NCBI RefSeq assembly: GCF_003293595.1
Contig: NZ_CP022162.1
Location: 1,860,483 to 1,924,482 of the forward strand
Direction: 5' to 3'
DNA from: Microbacterium sp. PM5
GTDB lineage: Bacteria; Actinomycetota; Actinomycetes; Actinomycetales; Microbacteriaceae
DNA length: 64,000 nt
The position numbers and the translations under genes are program-made. Below, piece after piece: positions 19,873-28,742 of this stretch. Each line of letters begins with the position of its first letter. Positions within the stretch are counted from its first letter, which is position 1. The notes under the pieces are model-generated. The model had not been told where the DNA came from. It did no database searches and saw only the letters and a list, made by a program, of their open reading frames with translations.

Positions 19873-20973
19873 TCAGCGCCGTCGCGGCAACCGGTCGAGC
19901 GCATCCAGCAGCACGTCGGCCGATCGCTGCCACGAGAAGCGCGCGATGTGCGCCGATCCGGCGGCGATGAGCGCGTCACGACGCTCGGGATCGTCGATCG
20001 CACGCACCGCGGCGGCGAAAGCCGCGGCATCCGTGCCCGGCGCGTACAGCGCACCGTCGCCGGCGACCTCTCGGAAGATCGGCATGTCGGTGACGACAGC
20101 GGGAACGCCCAGCGCGAGAGCCTCTGCCACCGGAAGCCCGTAGCCCTCGTCGAGGGATGCCGAGACCAGCACGGCCCGCTCGGCCAGAAGCCCGGCGTAC
20201 TCGGCATCCGTCACACCGTTGTGGAAGCGCACCGCACCCCCGCGGCCATCGACGAGACGCTCGAGCTCGGCGCGACGGTCGGGCGAGATGCGCGACAGCA
20301 GATGGAGCGTACGTCCGGGAAGCTCCGCCATGGCGCGGATGAGGGTCTCGACGTTCTTGTACCCCATGAACGAGCCCATGTAGACGAGGTTCTCGGCACC
20401 GGGCTCGACCCGGACGCCCGCCGGCAGCAGGTCGCCGAGGCGCTGGGGCGCGTTCGGGACGACGATGACGGGCCGCTTCGTCAGGCGCACGCGGGCGAAC
20501 TCGGCCGCGCTCGTCTCGCTGACGGTGGCGACCAGATCGGCGGCGTTGAGCGTGAGGCGCTGCGGAACGTATGAGAGATGGAACAGCCGCCAGCCGACGC
20601 GGACGTACCAGGGAAGGTTCCGCGGGGGCGTGCGATGCCGGTAGTAGATCGTGTCGTGGAGGGTGAGGATCACACCGAAGCGACGGCCGAGCACCCCGAT
20701 CGTCTGCATCGGTGAGAACAGGGCGTCCGGACGATACCGGTTCAGCAGGAGCGCCGTGAACGGCTCGCGCACCGAGGTGGGGGCGTGGATGCGCACCACG
20801 CGGGCACCGCCGGGCAGAAACGCCCGCTGCGCCTCGTCGTGGATCAGGAAGGCGACGTCGACCTCCCGAGCGGGCGCCGCCGCGGCGACGGCCGCCGCAA
20901 GCTCGGCCGAGTATCGGCTGATGCCGTCGTGGAAGTCGGTGCGGATGTACCGCGCGTCGAACAGCAGGCGCAT
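19873..20973 (-). CDS. GT4-family glycosyltransferase
   Basis: The 366-residue protein shows the GT-B fold of GT4 enzymes: N-terminal FDARYIRTDFHDGISRYS, the linker YMGSFMGYKNVETLIRAM, and the donor-binding ASLDEGYGLPVAEALALG with the E-x7-E pair. It should transfer a hexose from a nucleotide sugar, often mannose, to a cell-envelope glycan or lipid. Its start is one base from the stop of the upstream glycosyltransferase gene, so the two act in one pathway. The acceptor is unknown. Confidence 0.85.
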   Translation of the reverse strand: MRLLFDARYIRTDFHDGISRYSAELAAAVAAAAPAREVDVAFLIHDEAQRAFLPGGARVVRIHAPTSVREPFTALLLNRYRPDALFSPMQTIGVLGRRFGVILTLHDTIYYRHRTPPRNLPWYVRVGWRLFHLSYVPQRLTLNAADLVATVSETSAAEFARVRLTKRPVIVVPNAPQRLGDLLPAGVRVEPGAENLVYMGSFMGYKNVETLIRAMAELPGRTLHLLSRISPDRRAELERLVDGRGGAVRFHNGVTDAEYAGLLAERAVLVSASLDEGYGLPVAEALALGVPAVVTDMPIFREVAGDGALYAPGTDAAAFAAAVRAIDDPERRDALIAAGSAHIARFSWQRSADVLLDALDRLPRRR

Positions 20974-20974
20974 G

Positions 20975-22186
20975 TCAGCCGTCGAGGGGCTCGCCGCGGT
21001 AGAGCTTCTCGAACGTGTCGAGAGTCTTCTCGATGTCGTGGATCTCGACGCCGTCGAGCGACGCCTGCTGCATGCGGCGGTACTCCTCGGGCGTCGCCGT
21101 CAGCACGCGACGCAGCTTGTCGGCGAGATCGTCGACATCGCCCGGCTCGAACAGGTAGCCGTTCTCGCCGTCGTGGACGAGGTGCGGCAGAGCCACGGCG
21201 TTCGCACCGACGACCGGCAGCCCCGAGGCCATCGCCTCCATGGTGGCGATGGACTGCAGCTCGGCGATCGAGGCGATCGCGAAGACGTCGGCGCGCGTGT
21301 ACGCAGCGCGCAGCTCGTCTTCCTCGACGCGCCCGTAGAACGTGACCCGATCCTGGATGCCGAGGCGCTGCGCGGCCTGCTCGAGCGCGCGCCGCTGATC
21401 ACCGCCGCCGACGATGTCGAAGGTGATCTCGGGAATCTCCGGCGCGAGCTTGGCGACCGCGGCGAGGGTCACCTCGACGTGCTTCTCGGTCGTCAACCGC
21501 CCCACGAACAGCACCCGGTTGTGCGTGCGCGGCTCGAGGTTGGGCGTGTAGTTGCGTTTGTCGATGCCGCAGCTGATCGGGATGACGCCCTCGATGTCGA
21601 TCGTGTTCTCGAGGAACTCGGCGGCCTTGCGGGTGGGTGTGGTCACTGCGCGGGACATGTCGAAGGTGCGCTTGGCGTCGTCCCACGCGAGCTTGACGAC
21701 GACCTTGTCCAGCAGAGGGGGAAGGGTCGTGAAGTCGAGGATGTTCTCCGCCATCACGTGGTTCGTCGCGACGACGGGGATGCCGCGCTGTCGCGCGATG
21801 CGCGTGAGGGCGCGTCCGAGCACGATGTGCGACTGGCTGTGGACCACGTCGGCGGCCACCTCGTCGAGAAGTCTGCGCGAGTAGTGCTTGGCCATCCACG
21901 GCAGCACGAAGCGCAGCCAGTCGTGCGGAGGCCAGCGCCACCCGGGTGGACGGTGCACGGTGATCCGCTGGCCCTCGATGATCTCGTGGAAGGTGCCGTG
22001 CACAGAGTGCTTCACGCTCGGCGTCATGACGTGCACGTCGTGCCCACGAGCGGCGAGGCCGGCCGCGAGGCGCTCCGCGAAGCGCGCAGCGCCGTTGACG
22101 TCGGGGCTGAAGGTGTCGGCGGCGATGACGATCGTGAGCGGCCGATGAGCGGGGTGCGGGTCGTCGGGTGTCGCGGAGTCGGTCAC
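20975..22186 (-). CDS. GT4-family glycosyltransferase, MgtA/PimB-like
   Basis: The 403-residue protein opens with IVIAADTFSPDVNGAARF, the pattern of GDP-mannose or glucuronosyl-diacylglycerol mannosyltransferases of actinobacteria, and has the donor site SIAELQSIATMEAMASGLP with LFVGRLTTEKHVEV before it. The relatives act on the inner face of the membrane to make phosphatidylinositol mannosides or mannosylated glycolipids. It starts at GTG 22186 and overlaps nothing upstream. The lipid acceptor is an inference from family members. Confidence 0.85.
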   Translation of the reverse strand: MTDSATPDDPHPAHRPLTIVIAADTFSPDVNGAARFAERLAAGLAARGHDVHVMTPSVKHSVHGTFHEIIEGQRITVHRPPGWRWPPHDWLRFVLPWMAKHYSRRLLDEVAADVVHSQSHIVLGRALTRIARQRGIPVVATNHVMAENILDFTTLPPLLDKVVVKLAWDDAKRTFDMSRAVTTPTRKAAEFLENTIDIEGVIPISCGIDKRNYTPNLEPRTHNRVLFVGRLTTEKHVEVTLAAVAKLAPEIPEITFDIVGGGDQRRALEQAAQRLGIQDRVTFYGRVEEDELRAAYTRADVFAIASIAELQSIATMEAMASGLPVVGANAVALPHLVHDGENGYLFEPGDVDDLADKLRRVLTATPEEYRRMQQASLDGVEIHDIEKTLDTFEKLYRGEPLDG

Positions 22187-22305
22187 GGGGTGCGAGGCCT
22201 ATCTGTGCGGCGGCGGCAAGACCGCGGATCGCGGAGCCACCCCGAGGAGTCTACCCGAGGGCCCCGTTGCCGCCGGGAACCAGCCGCCCCGCGTAACGTG
22301 GTGTC

Positions 22306-22911
22306 ATGGCCCGACTCACCGCCGATGCCGACCCGACACGCTGGGTTCCCGTCACCGACTCCTTCGGGCTGCGGGGCCGCCGCGCGCGCAAGAAGGCGAT
22401 CCGAATGCTGCTGGGTCAGGCCAACGGCATGCTGGGCGCCGAGCCCCGCCCCGGCGGGGCGTTCGCCGCCTGGGCCATGAGCCAAGCCGCGCCCGCACTG
22501 ATGCGCAAGGCCGCCGGCCGCGTCTTGGTCTGGGTGTGGAGGTCCGACCCCGAGCTGGTCGTCGTCATGGCGCAGATCCAGCAGCTCACCCCGCAGTTGC
22601 GCACCGCGCGAGCCATGATGCCGATGGAGTACGACGACACCGAAGACTTCCGCGGAACGTACCTGGGCACGGGAGAACGGCTGGTCATGCCGACGCCGCC
22701 GGCCCGGAGCGGCACCGCGACGCCGCCGCCGTTCGCCACCTACACCTGGGACACCGGGACGCATCTGATCACCGTGACGGCGACCGGGGGCGATCGCGAG
22801 CGCTTCGGCACGGTGATCCCCGCCGTCGACGAGCTCGCCCGATCGCTCCGGGTCGTCGATGACGTCATCAGCGGCGAAGCGGGGCCGGTGCTGCGGATCG
22901 ACCCCGCATGA
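22306..22911 (+). CDS. Hypothetical protein coupled to GH92 gene; possible relative of the 8810-9364 protein
   Basis: The 201-residue product is cytosolic by sequence. DPTRWVPVTDSFGLRG at the start and TYTWDTGTHLITVTATGGD followed by AVDELARSLRVVDD at the end follow the same plan as the 8810-9364 protein of the ESX-like module. TAACGT at 22294-22299 lies 6 bases before the ATG, so the transcript is probably leaderless. Its stop overlaps the next start by ATGA. I do not recognise a domain. Its pairing with a mannosidase may reflect a shared operon, not a shared reaction. Confidence 0.55.
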   Translation: MARLTADADPTRWVPVTDSFGLRGRRARKKAIRMLLGQANGMLGAEPRPGGAFAAWAMSQAAPALMRKAAGRVLVWVWRSDPELVVVMAQIQQLTPQLRTARAMMPMEYDDTEDFRGTYLGTGERLVMPTPPARSGTATPPPFATYTWDTGTHLITVTATGGDRERFGTVIPAVDELARSLRVVDDVISGEAGPVLRIDPA

Positions 22912-25900
22912 TCTTTCTGCAGCCGGCGGACGGCCCCGCCGATCCGCCCTCCTCGCGCCCCCATGCCGGTGTGCTCGGCGGCCAGGTGCACCGCTTCGCG
23001 TTCCGCCCCGCGGACGGCGAACAGCGCCTCTGCGCGCCGGGACTGGATGCGCTCCGCTGCACACCCGACACGGTGCTGCACTGGGCGTTCTACGCCGACG
23101 GGGATGCCGCGGTCAGCGCACCCTGGGCACCGCTGGCCGTGACGGTCGACGCCCGCGCCGGCGAAGAGCGGCTCAGCGACGACACGCGCGTGCGCGACCG
23201 CTACGGCTTTCGCCTCGACGCGGACAGCCAGTTCGCGGCGGCCTGGAGCATGCCCGAGCAGTGGAACGCCGACACCGTGAGCCTCGCCCCCTTCGCAGGG
23301 CGGATCGCGGAGGTCGAGATCGTCCTGGGAACGAGCGCGCTCGCGACCGATGCCGGCACCCCCGACGAGGTGACCGGTTTCGTCGAGCTTCGTGTCGAGG
23401 AGCTGTCGGCATCCACCCCCTCACCCGCCGAACGCGTGGACACCCGGCGGGGCTCGCACGCCGGCGACCGGTTCTCGCGCGGCAACACGGTGCCGGCGGT
23501 CGCGGTGCCCCACGGGTTCACCTTCCTCACCCCGGCGACCGACGCCCGCGACCAGCGCTGGCCGTACCGCCCCTTCGTTCACGACGACGAGCGGGGTCGC
23601 CGCGTCGAGGCCGTGCAGTTCTCCCACCAGCCGAGTCCGTGGATCGGCGACCGCGGCGTGCTGCAGGTCATGCCGTTCGACGGCATCCCGGTCTCGGCGC
23701 CGACCGCGCGGCGACGTTGGATCGCCCCGGGCAGCGAGCGCGCCCACCCGCACGTCTGGTCGGCGATGCTCGACGGCGGCCTGCGCATCGAGACGACGGC
23801 GACCGACCACGTGGGCCTCTTCCGCGTCGAGGGCGACGACTCCGACGCGGAGGTCGGCTTCATCATCGACCAGCCGGGAGCCCACGGCACCGTCATCGCG
23901 CAGGGCGACAGCGTGCGGGGCTGGGTGGGCGAGGCCGACCCGTGGTGGGGCAACGGGCCACGGACGTTCTTCGCGGGTGTCGTGCGAGGTCATGCGGCCC
24001 GCTCGGGTCGCCTCGATGACGACGGGCGAGGCGAACGCGCGGGCTTCGTCGCCGGCTCGGGCGCCCTCGAGCTGCGAATCGCGATCTCCTTCATCTCCCT
24101 CGAGCAGGCACAGCGCGCGCTCGCCCTGGAGGCACCGGAAGAGATGACGTTCGACGAGATCCGCGATCGTTCCCGCGGCGCCTGGGACGCGGTACTCGAC
24201 AGCGTGCAGATCCCGCAGCTCACGGCATCCGAGCGCCCCTTCCGCGGCCTCGCCGACACCGACCTCCGTGCGCAGCTCGCTTCGGCGCTGTACCGCCTGC
24301 ACCTCTACCCGAACGCGGCGGAGGAGAACGTCGGATCCGCTGAGAGTGCGCGGTGGGCGTACGCCGATCCGTTCATCCCCGCCGGGGCGCACACCGACAC
24401 GCGCACCGGAGCGCCGATCGCGGCCGGGCGCCTCCCCGTCAACAACGGGTACTGGGACACCTACCGCACGGCGTGGCCGATGATGAACCTGGTCGACCCG
24501 GTGCGGGCCCGGGAGCTGCTGGACGGGATACTGGAGCCGCAGCGACGTCACGGCTGGATGCCGCGGTGGACGGCGCCCGGATACGTGGACGCGATGGTGG
24601 GCACCTCCAGCGATCAGATCCTCGCCGACGGCGAGAGGTGGGGACTGCTCGACGACCCGCGCACCGCCCTGTCGTCGGGATGGCGCAACGCCGCCGAGCG
24701 CGCACCCGACGCTCGCCGCGGACGCAAGGGCATCGAGCGGGGACGCTTCCTGGGTTTCATCCCGCGGGCCATCCACGAGGGCATGAGCTGGAGCATCGAG
24801 AACGCCGTCAGCGACGCCGCGCTGGCGCGGCTGGCAGACCGACTGTCGGCGGCGTCAGCGGGCGACGACGCCGCGCGCGCTGAGGCGCTGTCGCGCTGGC
24901 TGGGAAACCGCGCCCTCGCCTACCGGCAGCTGTTCGATCCTGTCGTCGGCTTCTTCCGCGGACGAGACGCCGACGGCCGGACGGCGGGCGGGCGCTTCGA
25001 TCCGCGCGTCTGGGGCGGCGACTACGTCGAGACGAACGCCTGGGGGATGTCGGTGAGCGCGGTGCACGACCGCGCCGGCCTGGCCGCCCTCTACGACGGC
25101 CGACAGGGCCTGCGCATCCACCTCGATCGCCTGTTCGCCGAGCCCGAGACCGCGGATGCCGCGTTCGCCGGCGCCTACCGTCAGGTCATCCACGAGCAGC
25201 GCGAGGCGCGGGCGCTGCGCAGCGGCATGTGCGCGATCTCCAATCAGCCGGCGCATCACATCCCGTACATGTACACCGGGACCGATCAGCCCTGGCTCGC
25301 CGGCGCGACAGCACATCGGTTGGCACGCCGCCTGTTCGCGGGCGGCCACATCGGGCAGGGCTTTCCCGGTGACGAGGACAACGGCGAGATGAGCGCGTGG
25401 TGGCTGTGGGCGGCGATCGGACTGTATCCGCTCGAGCTGGCTTCCGGCGAGCTCCTCATCGGCTCGCCGCTGCTCGACGACGTGACCGTCGCGCGCAGCG
25501 ACGGGTCGCGTCTGCGCATCCGCTCGCAGCGACCGCACGCGGACGCCCATGTGCTGCGCGCCGTCCGGGTCAACGGTGCGCCGCTCACCCGTGCCGTGCT
25601 GGAGGTGGATGCGCTCGGCGCCGACGTCGACCTGGAGCTCGAGTTCGGCGACGACCCCGCCGAGAGCCTGGGCGCCGACGAGCCGACCCCCGTGCGCCCG
25701 TGGCACCCCGATCTGACGGGCGGGTCGGGTCGCATCGTCCACGCGCCCGGCGTGCGCCACGCCCGCCGACTCGTCGACGACGGCGCTGCGGGCGGCGACC
25801 GCGGCGTGCGCCTGCGGCCGGGGGCCTGGGTGGGGTGGCTGTTCCCCGAGATCACGTCCGTGACGGATGCCACCCTGACCGCCGTGGACGCGGTGGGCGA

Positions 25901-26102
25901 CGACGCGCTGGAGTGGCAGTGGTCCGCCGACGGGACGTCGTGGCATGCGGCCGAGGTCACGGCTCCGACGCCGCTCGCCGCCGATCGGACGACCCCCTTC
26001 CGCTTCACCGACGCTCTCGCCGCGCGCGCCGTGCGCGTCCGAGCGGCGCGCGCGGTGCGTGTGCGCCAGATCGAGCTGTTCGACCTCGACGCCGACCACT
26101 GA
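22908..26102 (+). CDS. GH92 alpha-mannosidase, apparently cytosolic
   Basis: The 1064-residue protein carries the GH92 series: GNTVPAVAVPHGF, FSHQPSPWIGDRG, VNNGYWDTYRTAWP, EGMSWSIENAVSD, YVETNAWGM, ISNQPAHHIPYMY, and the catalytic FPGDEDNGEMSAWWLWAAIG. These calcium-dependent exo-enzymes remove alpha-1,2- or similar mannose by inversion. About 140 extra C-terminal residues look like a discoidin/beta-sandwich module (VRVRAARAVRVRQIELFD). Unlike most GH92 enzymes there is no signal peptide, so it would need imported substrate or work on a cytosolic glycan. The two glycosyltransferases upstream (other strand) make a mannan-type substrate plausible. Confidence 0.9.
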   Translation: MIFLQPADGPADPPSSRPHAGVLGGQVHRFAFRPADGEQRLCAPGLDALRCTPDTVLHWAFYADGDAAVSAPWAPLAVTVDARAGEERLSDDTRVRDRYGFRLDADSQFAAAWSMPEQWNADTVSLAPFAGRIAEVEIVLGTSALATDAGTPDEVTGFVELRVEELSASTPSPAERVDTRRGSHAGDRFSRGNTVPAVAVPHGFTFLTPATDARDQRWPYRPFVHDDERGRRVEAVQFSHQPSPWIGDRGVLQVMPFDGIPVSAPTARRRWIAPGSERAHPHVWSAMLDGGLRIETTATDHVGLFRVEGDDSDAEVGFIIDQPGAHGTVIAQGDSVRGWVGEADPWWGNGPRTFFAGVVRGHAARSGRLDDDGRGERAGFVAGSGALELRIAISFISLEQAQRALALEAPEEMTFDEIRDRSRGAWDAVLDSVQIPQLTASERPFRGLADTDLRAQLASALYRLHLYPNAAEENVGSAESARWAYADPFIPAGAHTDTRTGAPIAAGRLPVNNGYWDTYRTAWPMMNLVDPVRARELLDGILEPQRRHGWMPRWTAPGYVDAMVGTSSDQILADGERWGLLDDPRTALSSGWRNAAERAPDARRGRKGIERGRFLGFIPRAIHEGMSWSIENAVSDAALARLADRLSAASAGDDAARAEALSRWLGNRALAYRQLFDPVVGFFRGRDADGRTAGGRFDPRVWGGDYVETNAWGMSVSAVHDRAGLAALYDGRQGLRIHLDRLFAEPETADAAFAGAYRQVIHEQREARALRSGMCAISNQPAHHIPYMYTGTDQPWLAGATAHRLARRLFAGGHIGQGFPGDEDNGEMSAWWLWAAIGLYPLELASGELLIGSPLLDDVTVARSDGSRLRIRSQRPHADAHVLRAVRVNGAPLTRAVLEVDALGADVDLELEFGDDPAESLGADEPTPVRPWHPDLTGGSGRIVHAPGVRHARRLVDDGAAGGDRGVRLRPGAWVGWLFPEITSVTDATLTAVDAVGDDALEWQWSADGTSWHAAEVTAPTPLAADRTTPFRFTDALAARAVRVRAARAVRVRQIELFDLDADH

Positions 26103-26146
26103 TCGCGTCCTCCGATCGCGCGAGCGTCGGCCGCTATCGTGGCGTT

Positions 26147-26920
26147 ATGAGCGAGCGGGAGCGTCCCCGGCGAACCCTGTCACCGCGTGTGCTGCGCTGG
26201 GAGGATCGCACGGCGTGGCCGATGTTCGCTCTCTCCCTGCTCTTCTTCGCGGGATGGGTCTGGAGCCTCGCCGACACGAAGCTCGATGGCCGTCAGCAGA
26301 GCCTCCTGCTGGGCGCGATCGGTGTGCTGTGGGCGGTCTTCATCGCCGACTTCCTCGTGCGCCTGAGCATCTGCGGGTCTCCGCACGAGTTCTTCCGCAC
26401 GCGCTGGTTCGAGGCCGTCTCGCTGGTGATCGTGTACCTCCGCCCGTTCGTCATCCTCGCCTACCTCTGGCGTCTGCCCTGGTTTCGCCTACGCCCGTCT
26501 CGCCAACGCGTGCGCCTGGTCATTCTCGTGTCCCTGTTCACCCTGCTGTTCGTGTTCACCGCCTCGACTCTCGTCTGGCTCGCGGAGCGGCAGGACGCGC
26601 ATGCGAACATCGTCGACCTCGGCGACGCGATCTGGTGGGGCTTCTCGACTCTGGCGACCGTCGGGTACGGCGACTACGTCCCTGTCACCCCGCTCGGGCG
26701 CACGATCGCGGTCGGGCTGATGATGGGCGGGCTCGTCGTGCTGGGCGTCACCAGCGCCACGGTCATCTCCGCCCTCACCGACCAGATGCAGCGCGTGGGG
26801 CAGCGGCTCGAGGACGACCGGGCGGCAGCGATCGGACGCGGCACGGCGTCGGCGTCTGCCCCCACCCCGGACCGCGCGGACGCAGACGCCGCGGGCGGCC
26901 CCGATTCGGTGCCATCATGA
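26147..26920 (+). CDS. Potassium channel family protein
   Basis: The 257-residue protein has about five hydrophobic segments and the exact K+ selectivity filter TVGYGD (residues 171-176) between a pore helix and the last membrane helix. There is no RCK or cyclic-nucleotide domain, only a short soluble tail rich in alanine and aspartate. The N-terminal segments form a reduced voltage-sensor-like unit without a clear arginine ladder. TATCGT at 26135-26140 is 6 bases before the ATG, so I start there and not in a longer frame that overlaps GH92. Confidence 0.87.
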   Translation: MSERERPRRTLSPRVLRWEDRTAWPMFALSLLFFAGWVWSLADTKLDGRQQSLLLGAIGVLWAVFIADFLVRLSICGSPHEFFRTRWFEAVSLVIVYLRPFVILAYLWRLPWFRLRPSRQRVRLVILVSLFTLLFVFTASTLVWLAERQDAHANIVDLGDAIWWGFSTLATVGYGDYVPVTPLGRTIAVGLMMGGLVVLGVTSATVISALTDQMQRVGQRLEDDRAAAIGRGTASASAPTPDRADADAAGGPDSVPS

Positions 26921-26924
26921 GCGC

Positions 26925-28289
26925 ATGACCACCGCCGCCTGGACCGCGCCCGCCTCTCGCCAGGTCGCCTTCGACCAGGGCCGCGCGCTGCGGAGGGAGC
27001 TGCCCCGCCGGATGCTGGCGGAGCTGCCGACACGTCCGCGTGATCCCCTCGGCATCCTGGCCGCGCAGGCCGCCACGCGGGTCGCCGAGCTCCTGCCCCT
27101 CCGCGATGAGCGGATGTCCGCCAGCCCCTTCGCGTTCTACCGGGGCACGGCGGCGCTGATGGCGGACGACCTCGCCGCCGGACCGCGCAGCGACATCCTC
27201 GTCGCCTCCTGCGGCGACGCGCACGTTGCCAACTTCGGTTTCTACGCGTCTCCGCAGCGCACGCTCGTGTTCGATCTCAACGACTTCGACGAGTCGGCGT
27301 GGGCGAGCTGGGAGTGGGATCTCAAGCGCCTCGTGACGAGCATCGTCGTGGCAGGTCAAGCGACCGGGCGCGACGATGCGGTGACCGCGGATGCCGCGCG
27401 CGCCGCCGTCCGCCGTTACGCTCGCGCCTTGGCCGTCGGCGAGGAAGTCACTCCGCTCGCCCGGTTCTACCAGCACTTCGACGCCGCGGGCGCGCTCGTC
27501 ACGAGCGACAAGGCGTCGCGCAAGGTGCTGCGCGCCGCGATCGCGGATGCCGAGAAGCGCACCGGCGACAAGGCCGTGCGCAAGATCACGGAGGCCGATG
27601 CCGATGGGCGACTGCGCTTCGTCGAGCAGCCTCCGACGCTGACGCGCGTCACGCCCGACGTGGCGGCCGCGGTCGATGCGTCCCTGGCCCAGTACATCGC
27701 GACGACGCGCGCGGATGTGCAGCTCGTGCTCTCCCACTACACCTTCTCCGACGTGGCGCGTCGGGTCGTCGGGGTGGGCAGCGTGGGCACCCGCTGCTAC
27801 ATTGCCGTCTTCGTCGACGGAGACGGCGCCGCACTGCTGATGCAGGTGAAAGAGGCGGGGCGCAGCGTGCTCGAGCAGTACGGCGGCTGCGCACAGCCGG
27901 AGGAGCTCACGGCGTTCGTCGACCGCCACGGTCAGGGCGGGCGTGTCGTGGCGCTACAGCGCATCCTGCAGGGGTCGTCCGACCCGTTCCTCGGACACTT
28001 CCGCGGTGAGCGCGCCGACTACTACGTGCGCCAGTTCCGCGACATGAAGGGCGGCATCGACGCCGAAACGCTCGAGGACGGCCCGTTCCGTCTCTACGCG
28101 CAGGCGTGCGCGACGGTGTTGGCCCGGGCCCACGGCCAGTCCCCGAACGCCGCGAAGGTCATCGGGTACCTCGGTGAGGGGCGCGCGTGCGCCGAGGCCA
28201 TCGTGGAGTGGGCCTACGGCTACGCCGCCCTCTCGCGGGCGGACTACGGCGCGTTCGTGGATGCCGTCGCCGCCGGCACCGCCTCGTAG
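26925..28289 (+). CDS. DUF2252 family protein
   Basis: The 454-residue product matches DUF2252: ASPFAFYRGTAALM, SCGDAHVANFGFY and VFDLNDFDE. GDAHVANFG and DLNDFDE resemble the H-x-D-x4-N and DFD loops of aminoglycoside-kinase-like folds, so ATP-dependent phosphotransfer is possible but not shown for the family. It follows the K+ channel by 4 bases and is likely co-transcribed. The 3' end faces the hspR stop only 3 bases away. Confidence 0.85.
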   Translation: MTTAAWTAPASRQVAFDQGRALRRELPRRMLAELPTRPRDPLGILAAQAATRVAELLPLRDERMSASPFAFYRGTAALMADDLAAGPRSDILVASCGDAHVANFGFYASPQRTLVFDLNDFDESAWASWEWDLKRLVTSIVVAGQATGRDDAVTADAARAAVRRYARALAVGEEVTPLARFYQHFDAAGALVTSDKASRKVLRAAIADAEKRTGDKAVRKITEADADGRLRFVEQPPTLTRVTPDVAAAVDASLAQYIATTRADVQLVLSHYTFSDVARRVVGVGSVGTRCYIAVFVDGDGAALLMQVKEAGRSVLEQYGGCAQPEELTAFVDRHGQGGRVVALQRILQGSSDPFLGHFRGERADYYVRQFRDMKGGIDAETLEDGPFRLYAQACATVLARAHGQSPNAAKVIGYLGEGRACAEAIVEWAYGYAALSRADYGAFVDAVAAGTAS

Positions 28290-28292
28290 CGG

Positions 28293-28742
28293 CTAGTCGT
28301 CGGACTCGGCATCCGCCGACGGAAGCGGACGCCACAGCACCACCTCGGTCGCCCGACGCACGCGCGTGCCGTGGCGGAGGGTCACGACCGATCCCGTCGC
28401 CCCCGCCGCGAAGACGCGGGAGCGACGGGCCAGTTCCTCCTGCAGACGCTGCTCGAGTTCGGCGACGCGACGGCGCAGTCCGCGCGCCTCGTTCTCGAGC
28501 TCGATCAGGCGCGAGATCGCCGGCAGACTCATACCCTCGGCCGAGAGGGCGGCCACCTCGCGCAACTGCTTCACGTGCCGCAGCGAATACCGCCGCGACC
28601 CGCCCTGCGTGCGCCCGGGAACGACGAGGCCCAGCCGATCGTACTGACGGAGGGTCTGCGGGTGCATGCCGGCAAGCTCCGCCGCGACGGCGATCGCGAA
28701 GATCGGCGCTTCCTCATCGGGGTGCTCGTCGACCATGCTCAC
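28293..28742 (-). CDS. hspR: Heat-shock repressor HspR (MerR family)
   Basis: The 149-residue protein has the HspR-specific N-terminus FAIAVAAELAGMHPQTLRQY, then DRLGLVVPGRTQGGSRRYS, a MerR-type winged helix (about residues 14-80), and a leucine/arginine coiled coil. HspR represses dnaK and clpB at HAIR sites with DnaK as co-repressor; unfolded protein draws DnaK away and releases the genes. The GTG start at 28742 overlaps the dnaJ stop (GTGA), so the repressor is made from the operon it controls. Its three apparent binding sites are all in this window. Confidence 0.95.
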   Translation of the reverse strand: MSMVDEHPDEEAPIFAIAVAAELAGMHPQTLRQYDRLGLVVPGRTQGGSRRYSLRHVKQLREVAALSAEGMSLPAISRLIELENEARGLRRRVAELEQRLQEELARRSRVFAAGATGSVVTLRHGTRVRRATEVVLWRPLPSADAESDD

